Source of the DNA: Gp6-AA40 sp963741135
GTDB lineage: Bacteria; Acidobacteriota; Vicinamibacteria; Vicinamibacterales; UBA2999
Length of the DNA: 64,000 nt
NCBI GenBank assembly: GCA_963741135.1
Contig: CAVUHC010000003.1
Location: forward strand, 372,001-436,000
Direction: 5' to 3'
Under the pieces are notes generated by a model. The model did no database searches and had not been told where the DNA came from. It saw nothing but the letters and a program-made list of their open reading frames with translations. A program made the translations under genes and the position numbers. Positions 1 through 9,458 of this stretch are shown here, in pieces (within the stretch, counting starts at the first letter, position 1; each line of letters begins with the position of its first letter).

Positions 1-1194
1 CTGCTCAAAATCGAGCGAGCGGGCCAGCACAGCCACGGCGTCGGTCAGAAACCGCTCCTCCTTTTCGATGCGCTTACGGTCAGTGACGTCGCGAAGCGCC
101 ACCGTGAGCAGCGCCGTCTCGCCGACGCCCAGCTTCGAGATCGCCGCCTCTGCGGGGAACTCTTCGCCATTCTTGCGCAGGCCGGCGAGCGTCGTCAGTT
201 GCTCTCCCATCTGACGCGCAGTCTCCTTGCCGGATATGAACTGCTCGACGTGCAGTCGATGGGCAGCGCGAAGGCGACCGGGAATGAGGATGTCCAGCGG
301 TGCACCGATCACCTCGGCCTTGGAATAGCCAAAGATCTTCTCGGCACCATCGTTGAAGATGACAATTCGCTGGTGACCGTCGACAGCGACGATCGCATCG
401 GCAGAAATGGACACGATCCCAGAGAACTTCGCCTCCGAGATGCGCAGTTCGTCTTCAGCGCGCTTTCGCTCGCTGATGTCGCGCACGAACGCCTGCCAAC
501 GGCCATCGGGCAGAATGTTCGAACTCACCTCGACAGGGACGAACGTTCCATCCTTCCGCTTTAGGATCCACTCCGCTGTGTGCACCCGTCCGGGCAAAAG
601 AAGCTCGGCCCTGACCGCCTTCAGCCGATCCGCGTCCTCGACCGGAACGAAGTCGAAGATGGTCTTCCCAATCAGCTCGTCCCAACTGTAGCGGAGGAGC
701 CGGCATGCGGCTTGGTTAACATCGGTAAAGCGAGCGTCGAGATCTGCCTGAAAGAATGCGTCGGGCGCAAGCTCAATGAGCTCGCGCGACCGCGCCATCG
801 ATCTCGTGATTTCTTCGTTGGCAGTGTGCAGTTGCCGATTCGCGTCCTGGACGGCTTGACGCTCCCTCCTCATGAGAAACGTCAGATAGACCACGACGAG
901 CCCGTCGACTCCGAACAGCAGCGCCTGAATGACCGCTTGAGAAAGAGGGTAGCCCGCGCGCGTCACGAACGTGTCGACGGCAAGCGGCAGGCTGATCACG
1001 AGCGCGCAAATCCCCGGCCAGACACCGGCATACAGGCTGGTCACCAGGACCGCCGCAAAGAACAGCACAAATGGCGCGCCTGTTCCGGTGAAGGGGATCA
1101 GCCACCACCTGAGAGCGAACGCACCTGCTACTATGGCGAACGCGAAGAGATACCGGCCGATGTTGCGGAACAGATTACCGACGCGAGCCTCCAT
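1..1194 (-). CDS. PAS-domain sensor protein with membrane N-terminus (partial, runs off the left edge)
   Basis: Reading the minus strand from an ATG at 1194 gives 398 uninterrupted codons to the window edge, so the C-terminus is missing. Residues about 19-115 are hydrophobic in several segments and end in a basic stretch, which fits a membrane sensor region. Two PAS modules follow. The first starts near residue 139 (LIELAPDAFFQADLDARFTD) and closes with DISERKRAEDEL near 239. The second starts near 259 (GIVSISADAIVAVDGH) and closes with VTDRKRIEKEERF near 370. The final residues (FLTDAVAVLARSLDF) resemble the linker that leads into a GAF, kinase or phosphatase output module. The output domain lies outside the window, so kinase versus phosphatase is undecided. 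An in-frame GTG at 1230 is an alternative start. Confidence 0.82.
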   Translation of the reverse strand, partial: MEARVGNLFRNIGRYLFAFAIVAGAFALRWWLIPFTGTGAPFVLFFAAVLVTSLYAGVWPGICALVISLPLAVDTFVTRAGYPLSQAVIQALLFGVDGLVVVYLTFLMRRERQAVQDANRQLHTANEEITRSMARSRELIELAPDAFFQADLDARFTDVNQAACRLLRYSWDELIGKTIFDFVPVEDADRLKAVRAELLLPGRVHTAEWILKRKDGTFVPVEVSSNILPDGRWQAFVRDISERKRAEDELRISEAKFSGIVSISADAIVAVDGHQRIVIFNDGAEKIFGYSKAEVIGAPLDILIPGRLRAAHRLHVEQFISGKETARQMGEQLTTLAGLRKNGEEFPAEAAISKLGVGETALLTVALRDVTDRKRIEKEERFLTDAVAVLARSLDFEQ

Positions 1195-1624
1195 ATTGGA
1201 GGGCTGCGCAACTTGCTCGCCAACCAACACAGAACCGAGCGATGGCGACTACCGCATTCCTCTGGCGGTGTGCGTACACACGCTACCTAAAACATCGATG
1301 GTCTCAAGAGACATACCGATGTGTTACCAGGGAATCTCTAGAGCTATGGTTCGAACTCACGGCATATCGTCAGAATGCCGCACGCCGGCGGCCCAGGGAG
1401 TTGAAGTGACGTCCTGACGAGTTGCGGCGACTCGCCGTCGAGAATGCGCCGGGCCAGCGTGGCCGCGGCCCACTTGGCTGCTATGGACGCCGAAGATCGG
1501 CGCGTTCGCGACGGCGTGAAGCGCCGGCAGAGCACTTTCTTCAGTGACACAGCGTGGAGCTCATGAGCCATACGCCCCGGACAAACCATAGGGTAGACTC
1601 CTGTCGCAAACGCTCGCTGTTTCA
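1195..1624. other. Gap without a recognised gene
   Basis: This stretch separates the divergent sensor genes at 1194 (minus) and 1625 (plus), so it should hold promoters for both. I see no strong promoter match, RNA gene or repeat. A 97-codon minus-strand frame at 1344-1637 has no recognisable motif and overlaps the start of the plus-strand sensor gene. Confidence 0.4.
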
Positions 1625-3879
1625 ATGGACGAACCATCGTCGAGGTCGGACATGGAATCTCCCCCTGGGGTGACGCTGAAGCACGTAGAGGAAGAACTGA
1701 GGACGTCTGAAGAGAAATTTTCCAAGGCGTTTCGACAGAGTCCGATGGCGCTCATATTAACGAGCGCCAAGGAGAGCCGCTACATCGACGTCAATGAAAG
1801 CTTCGAGCGAATGACGGGTTGGAGGCGCGACGAGGTCATCGGCCGAACTTCCTTTGACATCGGACTCTGGGTCGAGCGCAATCAAAGAGCCGCCCACGTC
1901 CAGCGACTCTTGTCAGGAGAAACTATTCGAAATGTTGAGCTCAGTATTCGCAGGAAGACCGGCGATGTCCGGACGATCTTAGCATCAGCAGAATTGATCG
2001 AGATCAACGGCGAACCTTGCCTGCTCGCCTCGGCCGCGGATATCACCGATCTAAAGCGCGCGGAGGAGCTCCGACTGCGGCATGCGGCCATCGTGGAGTC
2101 CTCGAATGATGCGATCGTCTCCAAGAATCTGGAAGGTGTGATTTCAGGTTGGAACGTCGCTGCCCAGCGGATGTTCGGATATACGGAGGACGAAGCGATC
2201 GGACAGCCGATCACCATGATCATCCCTCCTGAGTTGCGGGATGAGGAGAACGACATTCTAAGACGGGTACGAGCCGGTGAACAGGATTGAGCACTACGAA
2301 ACGCGTCGTGTCTCGAAAGACGGGAAGACGATCGACGTCTCCATCACCGTCTCCCCAGTGAGAGATGCGGAAGGCCGGATCATCGGCGCGTCCAAGATTG
2401 CGCGAGACATCACGGAGAACAAGCGGAGAGACGCGATTCTACGCGACAGGGAAGAACGCTTCCGCTTGGCCATGAACAACGTGGCCTCGGGCGTGTACAC
2501 CCTCGATCTGAACGGATTGGTCACGTACGTGAACCCGGCTGCAGAGGCCATGTTCGGGTGGACGAACGCTGAGCTGCTCGGCAGGAAAATGCACGACGTG
2601 ACGCATTACAAGCATCCCGACGGCACGTCCCTTCCCTGCGAGCGACTGCCCGGGCCTGCAAGTTCTGCAAAAAGGAGTCGAACTTCGCGAGCACGAGGAC
2701 ACGTTCATTCGGAAGGATGGCAGTTTCTTTCCTGTTGTGTACAGTGCGTCTCCGTTGAAGAACGGAAGGTAAAACGGTCGGCATCGTCGTCGGATTTCGC
2801 GATGACACGCTACGCCGCGAAGCAGAACGCGCGGTACGCGAAAGCGAAGAACGGTTCCGCCTCATCGCGAATACGGCTCCGGTGCATGATCTGGATGTCG
2901 GACGTCGAGAAGCTGATCACGTACTTCAATCAGACCTGGCTCGATTTCACCGGGCGGTCATTCGATGCGGCGTTGGGAAATCGGATGGATAGAGGTCCTC
3001 CACCCCGACGAAGTGGAGCGATGCCGGGATGCGTACGTGAAGGCCTTCGATCAGCGCGAGCCGTTTCAGATGGAGCATCGGCTCCGGCGCCATGACGGCG
3101 AATATCGCTGGATGGTGAGTGCGGGTGTGCCGCGATTTAACGTGGACGGTTCGTTTGTTGGTTACATTGGCACGGCCATCGACGTCACCGAGCGCAAGCT
3201 GGCCGTGGACGCCCTTGCCACGGTGAGTCAGAAGTTGATCGAAGCGCATGAAGAAGAGCGCACCCGACTCGCCCGAGAGCTTCACGACGACATCAGTCAA
3301 CGGCTGGCGTTGCTGAGTCTGCATCTCCAGCGCGTGAAGCACAGTCCTCCGGCTTCGGCGGCTGAACTCGAGCAGGAGATCGGGGCGGCAATCCAACAGA
3401 CCACAGATCTTGCTACCGATATTCAGGCGTTGTCGCACCGTCTTCACTCTTCGAAACTGGAGATCGTGGGGCTCGCAGCCGCGGCGGCCGGGTTTTGCGA
3501 AGAGCTATCCGATCGACAGCGGGTGGAAATTGACTTTCACTCCGAGAACATCTCGAAAACCCTGCCACCGGGGATCTCCCTGTGTCTCTTCCGGGTGTTG
3601 CAAGAAGCCCTGCAGAATGCGATCAAGCATAGCGGCTCACGACGCTTCCGGGTCTTGCTCAAGGGTCAGGTAGATGACGTCGAGCTTACCGTACAGGATT
3701 CAGGGGTTGGCTTTGACCCTCAAGAGGCCATCAGAGGGCGCGGGCTAGGCTTGACCAGCATGAAGGAACGGTTGGGACTCGTCGGCGGGCAGCTTTCCAT
3801 TCACTCGGAGGTGGGGCGAGGAACGACGATTCAAGCTCGGGTGCCTCTCAGTTCCCCAACGCAATCCGTGTGCACCTAG
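1625..3879 (+). pseudogene. Multi-PAS sensor histidine kinase (NarL-partner type), broken by several frameshifts
   Basis: Protein homology continues along the whole stretch but jumps between reading frames. The first frame (1625-2290) holds two PAS domains and ends at a TGA right after RRVRAGEQD. Removing one base near 2285 restores the usual RIEHYETRR continuation. Further jumps are needed near 2645, 2770, 2885 and 2980. The last frame (to 3879) carries a PAS end (YIGTAIDVTERK), the dimerisation/phosphoacceptor block of the HisKA_3 family (EEERTRLARELHDDISQRLA) and an HATPase_c domain (EALQNAIKHSG, GRGLGLTSMKERL). Intact homologues are soluble kinases that phosphorylate LuxR-type regulators, and a regulator fragment follows directly. 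All breaks are single-base indels with motifs preserved on both sides, so sequencing error is as likely as true decay. Confidence 0.8.
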
Positions 3880-4112
3880 GAGCGAACGACGGCGAACGTC
3901 GGCCGAGAGTTCTTGTGGCCGACGACCACGCGTGGGTGCTGGCCAATGCGTCGACGCTCCTCGCGCCGGACTTCGATGTCGTCGCCGCGGTCCGCGATGG
4001 GGGCAGCCAGTGGATGCGTCGCTTCGGCTGAATCCAGACGTGGCCCATCCTCGACATCTCCATGCCCGGACTGGACGGTCCGCAGACAGCCCGCGAACTC
4101 GTGCGTCGTTCT
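3870..4112 (+). pseudogene. Response-regulator receiver fragment
   Basis: A GTG at 3870 overlaps the kinase stop codon and opens a frame with the receiver signature RPRVLVADDHAWVLANAS (acidic pair plus first strand). It stops at a TGA at 4029-4031 after about 53 codons. The receiver sequence continues in other frames as LRLNPDVA and then SMPGLDGPQTARELVRRS, which is the helix after the phosphorylation-site loop. Homology ends near 4112, and no LuxR-type helix-turn-helix follows. It is therefore the N-terminal remnant of the NarL/LuxR-type partner of the preceding kinase, both frameshifted and truncated. Confidence 0.72.
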
Positions 4113-4456
4113 GACAAAAACCTGGGAGCCCACCATTCGTATCGAAAAACACTTGTTTTCCGCACACGTGAATCACGGTCGCGTGAACGCGTGATCGAAT
4201 CGGGCACTGTTCGAGGCACGTTTCCGACGCGAGCGCTCGCCTTGTCCTTGAATGGGCTAGCCTTCACAAGGCAGAATTGTTGGCGAACCAGGCATGTGAT
4301 CGGACTCCCTGTAAACCGCAGCGTCACGGTCGCGCGAATCGTACTCGCCCTCACGCGAGACGTACCAATTGTCCCGATCATGTGACCGACGTCAGTGCGC
4401 CGCGTGGCACACAAACTCCTGATAAGATTGACGTTGCTGTCCTGAACACTTCCCGG
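4113..4456. other. Gap without a recognised gene, upstream of tRNA-Leu
   Basis: After receiver homology ends, nothing recognisable appears before the tRNA. Open frames here are short and motif-free. The lost C-terminal half of the response regulator would have been expected in this position. Confidence 0.4.
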
Positions 4457-4543
4457 GCCGGAGTGGTGAAACTGGCAGACGCGCGGGACTCAAAATCCCG
4501 TATCCGCAAGGGTGTGTGGGTTCGACTCCCACCTCCGGCACCA
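4457..4543 (+). tRNA. tRNA-Leu (anticodon CAA)
   Basis: The acceptor arms GCCGGAG (4457-4463) and CTCCGGC (4533-4539) pair perfectly, followed by discriminator A and an encoded CCA (4541-4543). The anticodon stem CGGGA/TCCCG encloses the loop CTCAAAA, placing anticodon CAA at 4491-4493. The T arm holds GGTTCGACTCCC. The 87-nt length with a long variable arm is as expected for a class II leucine tRNA. It should decode UUG. Confidence 0.95.
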
Positions 4544-4624
4544 GCCTTCGCTGCGCTCGGTCTGGTGCCGTCTGTGGTCATCAGGCACTCGACCGGCGCC
4601 GCTTCGCGGCTTGGTCTTCGGGCA

Positions 4625-4648
4625 CGACTCCCACCTCCGGCACCAGCC
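4625..4648 (+). repeat. 24-bp direct copy of the tRNA-Leu 3' end
   Basis: Bases 4625-4648 repeat 4523-4546 exactly. The copy covers the T-loop end, the acceptor strand, CCA and a few following bases, and lies 102 bp downstream. The flanks after both copies are also alike (ccttcgct versus ccctcgct). Such duplications arise when an element integrates at a tRNA 3' end. No integrase lies between the copies, so this could be an attachment-site scar or a simple local duplication. Confidence 0.7.
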
Positions 4649-4686
4649 CTCGCTCGGCTGGCTATTCGTTGTGAGCGCTCGCGCAG

Positions 4687-4938
4687 TCAGCGCGTTGTTG
4701 GCAACTTGTTGGCTCTGCGGAATTGCCACCAGACGCCAGCGATGAACCCCACGAGCCCGGCGATCATGATCGATCCGGAGCCGACCGAGGCACCTGCGCC
4801 TGCGGCTCCGTAAGAGCCAAATACTCGTGAGATGAGGAGCGGAGCCGCAATCGAAAGGACCAGCCTCGCTGCTATCCAAATCACAGACGCAGCCAACGCA
4901 GCCACGATCCCGACCGCGGTGCTCTTCAGATAAATCAT
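4687..4938 (-). CDS. Small two-helix membrane protein
   Basis: The product is 83 residues. Hydrophobic segments lie at about residues 8-40 (VGIVAALAASVIWIAARLVL) and about 48-70 (a Gly-rich stretch, then IMIAGLVGFIAGVWW), followed by a short basic tail (QFRRANKLPTTR). This pattern predicts a small inner-membrane protein with the tail in the cytoplasm. The coding frame is clean and stands apart from the tRNA tail copy just upstream of its stop. I recognise no family and infer no function. Confidence 0.6.
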   Translation of the reverse strand: MIYLKSTAVGIVAALAASVIWIAARLVLSIAAPLLISRVFGSYGAAGAGASVGSGSIMIAGLVGFIAGVWWQFRRANKLPTTR

Positions 4939-4994
4939 GAGCGAGTGATTCTAGGACAACTGACGCTGTCCGGGGGCCGCTGCGAAGCGTCTTC

Positions 4995-5207
4995 TTACGC
5001 CGGCACGCCCACGAGCCCTCTGAGGTCGTGCACCACGTGCTGATGCGCCTCACCGAAGGTCTTGCCGCGCGTGAGCAGCTCGGGTCGATTCCTTGACAGC
5101 CAGACGTAGAAGGTCATCAGGTCTGCAGCCATCCGGTCGTGCGCCGGGCGTTCCATCCACAACTGCCGCACCGTCGTACGCCGTCTGTCTGTTTGCACGA
5201 GACCCAC
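4995..5207 (-). CDS. Small hypothetical protein
   Basis: This is a 70-codon frame. Its C-terminal 50 residues (from MERPAHDRMAADLMTF) look like a compact helical protein rich in Arg and His. An internal ATG before ERPAHD is an equally good start. It lies between the small membrane protein and the truncated sensor gene, all on the same strand. No known domain is visible. It could be a true small protein or a chance frame in GC-rich DNA. Confidence 0.42.
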   Translation of the reverse strand: MGLVQTDRRRTTVRQLWMERPAHDRMAADLMTFYVWLSRNRPELLTRGKTFGEAHQHVVHDLRGLVGVPA

Positions 5208-5235
5208 CGTATCAGGAATCAGAGAACATCATGCG

Positions 5236-5903
5236 CTAGTTCGACGTTACGAGTTTGGGGTTTGCCTTGCCCGAAGGAACTGGCTGAGCGATCTCTTGGG
5301 TCGGGCGATCGACGAGAGCGCGTATTCCCATGAGGCTCCTTTGCACCAAGGCGCCTGTCGTTCCTCCAACTCCAACAGTCCCCGTTTGAATCACCTCGAA
5401 CGCGGTGATCGCGGCATTGATCAAGTTCCGCATTTCATTTGATTGTCCGTCGCGGCCGACCTGTTGTTCGCGCGCGTGCTCGGTGACGGCGCCCGCGATG
5501 GCATCGTCAAGGCACCGGTTCAGCGTGCGAAAATCCTCCGTGGCGATGGGGGCATTCGTTTCCATCGCCAGATCGGTGACGGACTGACAGACGTCGCCGT
5601 AGTCGTGCACGACCTGCGATACGGTAAACCCCTGCTGCAGGAGGTCGTGCCCATGCTTCACTGCGCCTTTGCTAATCTCGCTGGTGTGCGTCGGCCCGTG
5701 GCGCAACTCTTCGACCAGTTGATCCAGAAAGAGCGGGACTCCGTGAGTGCCTTGTGTTTTTGTAGCCCCTGTAGCCCCTTTAGCCCCCCTGTAGCCCCTG
5801 TAGCCCCTTCTGTGGCGATCCTCGTGACCACTTTCGCCTGGCAGCGCCGGATGAGTTCTTCGCGATTCTCACCGATGAATTCGTGGAGCTTGAGATTGGC
5901 CAT
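5236..5903 (-). pseudogene. RsbRD-type sensor N-terminal region, frameshifted and lacking a kinase domain
   Basis: The start is the ATG at 5903 (MANLKLHEFIGENREELIRR), typical of the N-terminal sensory domain of RsbR-like and related histidine kinases. This first frame runs into a GC-rich tandem repeat and then shifts. Homology resumes in another frame with RHGPTHTSEISKGAVKHGHD, then QGFTVSQVVHDYGDVCQS and EDFRTLNRCLDDAIAGAV. It ends at 5236 after RSLMGIRALVDR. In kinases with this N-terminus an HATPase_c domain normally follows. Here none does, so the gene is also truncated at its C-terminus. The 9-nt repeat at 5761-5807 marks the break and is probably its cause. Confidence 0.7.
5761..5807 (-). 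repeat. 9-nt minisatellite, G-quadruplex-capable on the minus strand
   Basis: Units of TGTAGCCCC stand at 5761, 5770, 5790 and 5799, with a variant TTTAGCCCC at 5779 and two extra C at 5788-5789. On the minus (coding) strand this gives five runs of four or more G separated by CTACA or CTAAA, a good G-quadruplex pattern. It lies inside the sensor gene near the point where the reading frame shifts. Confidence 0.85.
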
Positions 5904-6019
5904 GGAGTGAATCGTACAAAAGACGCGACCGGATGGCTGTCCAAAACAGGACAGGGCCCAATTCATTCCATTGCAACCGGGAAATCCGGTTGGTAGCATG
6001 TCCGCCCACAGGAGGGTCT

Positions 6020-6965
6020 ATGGTCAGACGCTTGGGATTCTTGCCGCTGCTTGTCGGCGTGCTCTCGGTGACGCCGGGTTCGATGGCGTTCGCTCAGCGT
6101 CCGGCGGGTGACGCAGCATCGTTTGCGGCGTACGTCGCGACCGGCTATCGCGTCACCCCCAACGTCACCTACATGACCGCGAGTGGCGTGGAGTTGAAAC
6201 TGGACTTCTATCGTCCGGCCCAGGCATCGGGACCGCTGCCGACCGCGATCTTCATGCACGGCGGCGGCTACCGCGTGAGTCGCGCAAGGAAGCAGGCGGC
6301 TGCGTTGAACGTCATGCCGTATGTCCAGATGGGATGGAACGCGGTCAACGTCGAATACCGCGCCGAGCGGCGTCGCGCTTGCGCCGGCGGCCGTCGAGGA
6401 CGCACGCTGCGCGCTGCGCTGGGTGATTCGCAACGCGAAGGAATACAACGTCGACACCGAGCGCATCGTCGTGACCGGCCAGTCGGCCGGATCGCACCTC
6501 GCGCTCGATGACGGGCCTCGTGCCCGGAGTCGGCCGGTTTCGATCGCAACTGCCCGGGTCCTGAGCCGTTGAAGGTGGCCGCGGTTGTCAGCTGGTACGG
6601 CGTGTTCGACTACACGACGCTCGTTGACGATCCGACGCGCGACTACGCCATCACCTGGATTGGCGGACAGCCAAACCACAAAGAGGTCGCGGCGCGCGTG
6701 TCGCCGATGACCTACGTTCGTGCCGGCCTCCCGCCGGTGATCGCGATTCATGGCGATGCGGATCCGATCGTGCCTTACGAGCAGGAAGTCCGCGGAGATC
6801 GACGCCCTGAAGAAGGCCGGCGGCACCGCGGAGCTGGTGACGATCCCCGGCGGCAGGCACGGCAACTTCGAGCGCGACCAGGTGCTGCGCGCGTGGACCG
6901 CGATTGAAGCCTTCCTCGCGAAGAACGTGATCAGCAAGGCGGTTACGACTTCCGCCGCCCGGTGA
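6020..6965 (+). pseudogene. Secreted alpha/beta hydrolase (esterase-like), broken by frameshifts
   Basis: The start is the ATG at 6020 behind GGAGG (6011-6015). A signal peptide is evident (LPLLVGVLSVTPGSMAFAQ). The parts of a BD-FAE/carboxylesterase fold appear in order but in different frames: oxyanion-hole motif FMHGGGY, nucleophile motif VVTGQSAGSHLAL, acid motif AIHGDADPIVPYEQE and catalytic His region IPGGRHGNFERDQ. Frame changes fall near 6365, 6505, 6560 and 6790. All catalytic elements remain readable, so either the gene is freshly broken or the sequence has indel errors. Confidence 0.8.
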
Positions 6966-7027
6966 ATGGTTCGCGCTTGGCGGTTGGTGGTCGCCGGTTG
7001 GTGACCGCCAACCACGAACGCGCGGGA

Positions 7028-7198
7028 TTGTGCGCCTCGTGCGTCCATGCGCAGGTCGTCACGTCCTCGCATGGCTCGGTGTTCTATCTCTGTCGTTTAT
7101 CGTTCACCGATCCGCGCTTCGCTCGATACCCGCCGCTGCCTGTTGTCGAGTGCAGCGGGTTTGAACCCGAACCCCGATCCCCGATCCCGAATCCCTGA
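7028..7198 (+). CDS. Small four-cysteine (zinc-ribbon-like) protein
   Basis: The frame holds CASCVHAQVVTSSHGSVFYL, then CRLSFTDPRFARYPPLP and VECSGFEP. Four cysteines (CxxC, C, C) with an alternating aromatic/Pro pattern suggest a small metal-binding fold. I recognise this type as a recurrent short protein in acidobacterial genomes but know of no assigned function. The start is uncertain: TTG at 7028 gives the compact form, and an in-frame GTG lies at 7001. The last codons fall inside a CCCCGAT repeat array, so the C-terminus (EPRSPIPNP) is encoded by repeat units. Confidence 0.6.
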   Translation: MCASCVHAQVVTSSHGSVFYLCRLSFTDPRFARYPPLPVVECSGFEPEPRSPIPNP

Positions 7199-7235
7199 CC
7201 CCTGATCCCTGACGACCCTGACCCTGACCCCTGAC
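7172..7235 (+). repeat. Heptamer array (CCCCGAT / CCCTGAC units), single arm
   Basis: Consecutive 7-nt units are CCCCGAT (twice), CCCGAAT, CCCTGAC, CCCTGAT, CCCTGAC, then GA, CCCTGA and CCCTGAC (twice). The array supplies the stop of the small cysteine protein (7196-7198) and ends 2 nt before the ATG of the glycosyltransferase at 7238. No complementary second arm is present. Confidence 0.9.
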
Positions 7236-7237
7236 TT

Positions 7238-8505
7238 ATGGCCCGCATCCTCCTCACCAGTTGGGGATCGTTCGGTGACGTGTATCCCTACGTCGGTATC
7301 GCACTCGCCTTGAAGGGCCGCGGCCATCGGCCCGTGCTGGCGATGCCCGAGTTTTACCGCGCCGTGGTTGAAGGTCTTGGCCTCGAGTTTCACCCGGTTG
7401 GCCCGCAGATCGATCCGGACGACCGCGCGACCATTGCGCGCCTGATGGATCCAATCAAGGGATCGGAGGCAATCATTGCGGGGTTGCTCATGCCCTCGCT
7501 GCGCGCCGATTATGCCGCGCTCGATGCCGCCGCGCGCGGCGCCGATCTGATCGTCACGCATCCAATTACGTTTGCCGCGCCAATCGTCGCCCAGGCCCAC
7601 CGGCTTCCGTGGGTTTCGACGGTCCTCGCGCCGATCTCGTTTTTCTCCGCGATAGAGGTGCCCGTTCTTCCGGCGGCCCCGCGTCTCATTCATCTGCGGC
7701 GGCTCGGACCTTGGGTCGGGCGCCTGGTTGGCCATGCCGTGCGCCGTGCGACGCAGGCGATGGATGGAGCCGGTTCACACGCTGCGAGCCGAGCTCGGCC
7801 TTCCCCCGGGCGCCCATCCGCTTTTCGAAGGGCAGTTTTCGCCAACGCTGACGCTGGCGTTGTTCTCGCGCGTGCTTGGATCGCCGCAGCCGGACTGGCC
7901 GGCGAACGTCGTCGACCACCGGCTTCGTCTTCTACAACGGTCCCGATGCGATGCAACCCGATCTCGAGGAGTTTCTGGCCGCGGGTCCTCCGCCCGTCGT
8001 GTTTACCCTCGGTACATCGGCTGTTGGCGCTGCGGGAAGCTTCTACGAGGAAAGCGTCGAAGGCCGTTGCACGGCTTGGCGTACGTGCCGTCCTGCTCAC
8101 CGGAGGCTTCGAGCAGAATCGGCCGAAGGGCGCCTTGCCGCGCGATGTGATGGTGATCGATCGCGCGCCACACCAGCTCGCTGTTGCCCCGTTCGAGCGC
8201 CGTGGTGCACCAGGTGGGTGCGGGGACGACGGGGCAGGCGCTGCGGGCGGGTCGGCCGATGCTGGTCGTGCCGCACGGTCACGATCAGCCCGACAACGCG
8301 TTCCGTGTCGCAAACCTCGGTGTGGCGCGAACGGTGTGGCCACGAGCGTATCGGGAACGGCGTGTTGCGCATGAGCTTGGTATCCTTCTTGGAAGCGACG
8401 CATACCGGGCCCGCGCGTCCGAGATTGCGGCGATCGTGCGCACGGAAGGAGGAGCGGATGCGGCAGCCGGCCGGGATCGAAGGCGTACTCCGGGTGAGTG
8501 CCTGA
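7238..8505 (+). pseudogene. UDP-glycosyltransferase-like protein (GT1/GT28 type), multiply frameshifted
   Basis: ATG at 7238 opens RILLTSWGSFGDVYPYVGI, the N-terminal donor/acceptor domain signature of GT1-type glycosyltransferases. Homology then shifts frame near 7740, 7905, 8050, 8180 and 8460. Downstream pieces include PPPVVFTLGTSAVGAAGSFY, VRAVLLTGGFEQNRPKG and the sugar-nucleotide binding block VVHQVGAGTTGQALRAGRP with PMLVVPHGHDQPDNA. The end at 8505 follows GIEGVLRVSA. Intact relatives (about 420 residues) glycosylate lipids or secondary metabolites. Substrate cannot be predicted. Confidence 0.82.
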
Positions 8506-8603
8506 GGAAAACCAGCGAAACAGTTGACACGGCCTTGTGCTACTCTCTGGCCCGGCAACGCGAACAGCTCCAAGTTCATCACTTCCAGAGAAGGAGAACC
8601 CAG

Positions 8604-9330
8604 ATGGGTAAGACGATTCGTATTTGTGCGGCGCTCGCGCTGTCGGCGCTCGCCTCGACCGCGGCTTTTGCGCAGGGTGGCGGCGCGCCAGCGGCACCCG
8701 GCGGACAGGGCGCGGGCCGTGGTCCGGCCGCACCGCCGCAGCCGATGTCGTTCTTCATCACGAGCGCGCCCAAGGGCGACGGCGCCAACTACGGCGGGCT
8801 CGCTGGCGCAGACGCGTACTGCACGCAGCTCGCGACTGCGGCAGGCCGTGGCGGCGTGACATGGCATGCCTACCTGAGCCAGCAGGCGAAGGACGGAATG
8901 CCCGCGATCAACGCTCGCGATCGTATTGGCGCTGGCCCTTGGTACAACGCCAACGGCCAGATGATCGCCCGGGACCTCGGCGACGCTTCATGGCGACACG
9001 ATCGATCAGGCGAGGACGGGAAACGCTCTCGGCAAGCAGGTCTCACTCAATGAAAAGAAAGAGCGCACCAACGGCGTGGGCGACATGCCGAACCAGCATG
9101 ACATCCTGACCGGCTCGAGACCTGACGGCACCGCGTTCCCCGACGCGATGGACCACACGTGCAACAACTGGACGAGCAACAACATGGGCACGGCCCAGCT
9201 CGGCCACGCGGACAAGCAGGGCGGCGGCAACTCCTCATGGAACTCGGCGCACCCTTCGCAGGGCTGCAGCCAGGAGGCGCTCGTGCGCACGGGCGGCGCG
9301 GGCTTGCTGTACTGCTTCGCCGTGAATTAG
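8604..9330 (+). pseudogene. Secreted DUF1554-like (C-type lectin-fold) protein with a frameshift
   Basis: ATG at 8604 follows AAGGAGA (8591-8597). The signal peptide ends at ...TAAFAQ. The mature part starts with a Gly/Pro-rich linker, then MSFFITSAPKGDGANYGGLA and DAYCTQLATAAGRGGVTWHA, a pattern seen in DUF1554/collagen-XV-like lectin folds. One frame ends at about 9053 while the true C-terminus continues in another frame: NQHDILTGSRPDGTAFPD, CNNWTSNN and ALVRTGGAGLLYCFAVN. The switch lies near 8985. Conserved cysteines probably form disulfides. Expected location is periplasm or outer surface. A strong terminator follows at 9364. Confidence 0.72.
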
Positions 9331-9363
9331 CGAGATTTCCCGACGACCGTTTCTGATCCGTGA

Positions 9364-9394
9364 CCCTGGCGCTCCGGCGCCAGGGTTTTTTTTT
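9364..9394 (+). terminator. Intrinsic terminator
   Basis: A 9-bp perfect stem CCCTGGCGC/GCGCCAGGG with loop TCCG (9364-9385) is followed by nine T. It ends the transcript of the lectin-like gene ahead of the Dps gene. Confidence 0.95.
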
Positions 9395-9458
9395 GACCTC
9401 GCTGCTCCGGGCGACGGCACCGGGTCTGCACGAGACCCGAACTCAGGAGGACTCATTC

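Noticed and set aside
1344..1637. A 97-codon minus-strand frame between two sensor genes
   Set aside because: No motif, no ribosome binding site, and it overlaps the start of the plus-strand kinase.
4378..4581. Minus-strand frame containing GSRTHTPLRIRDFESR
   Set aside because: This is the familiar antisense translation of a leucine tRNA and not a protein.
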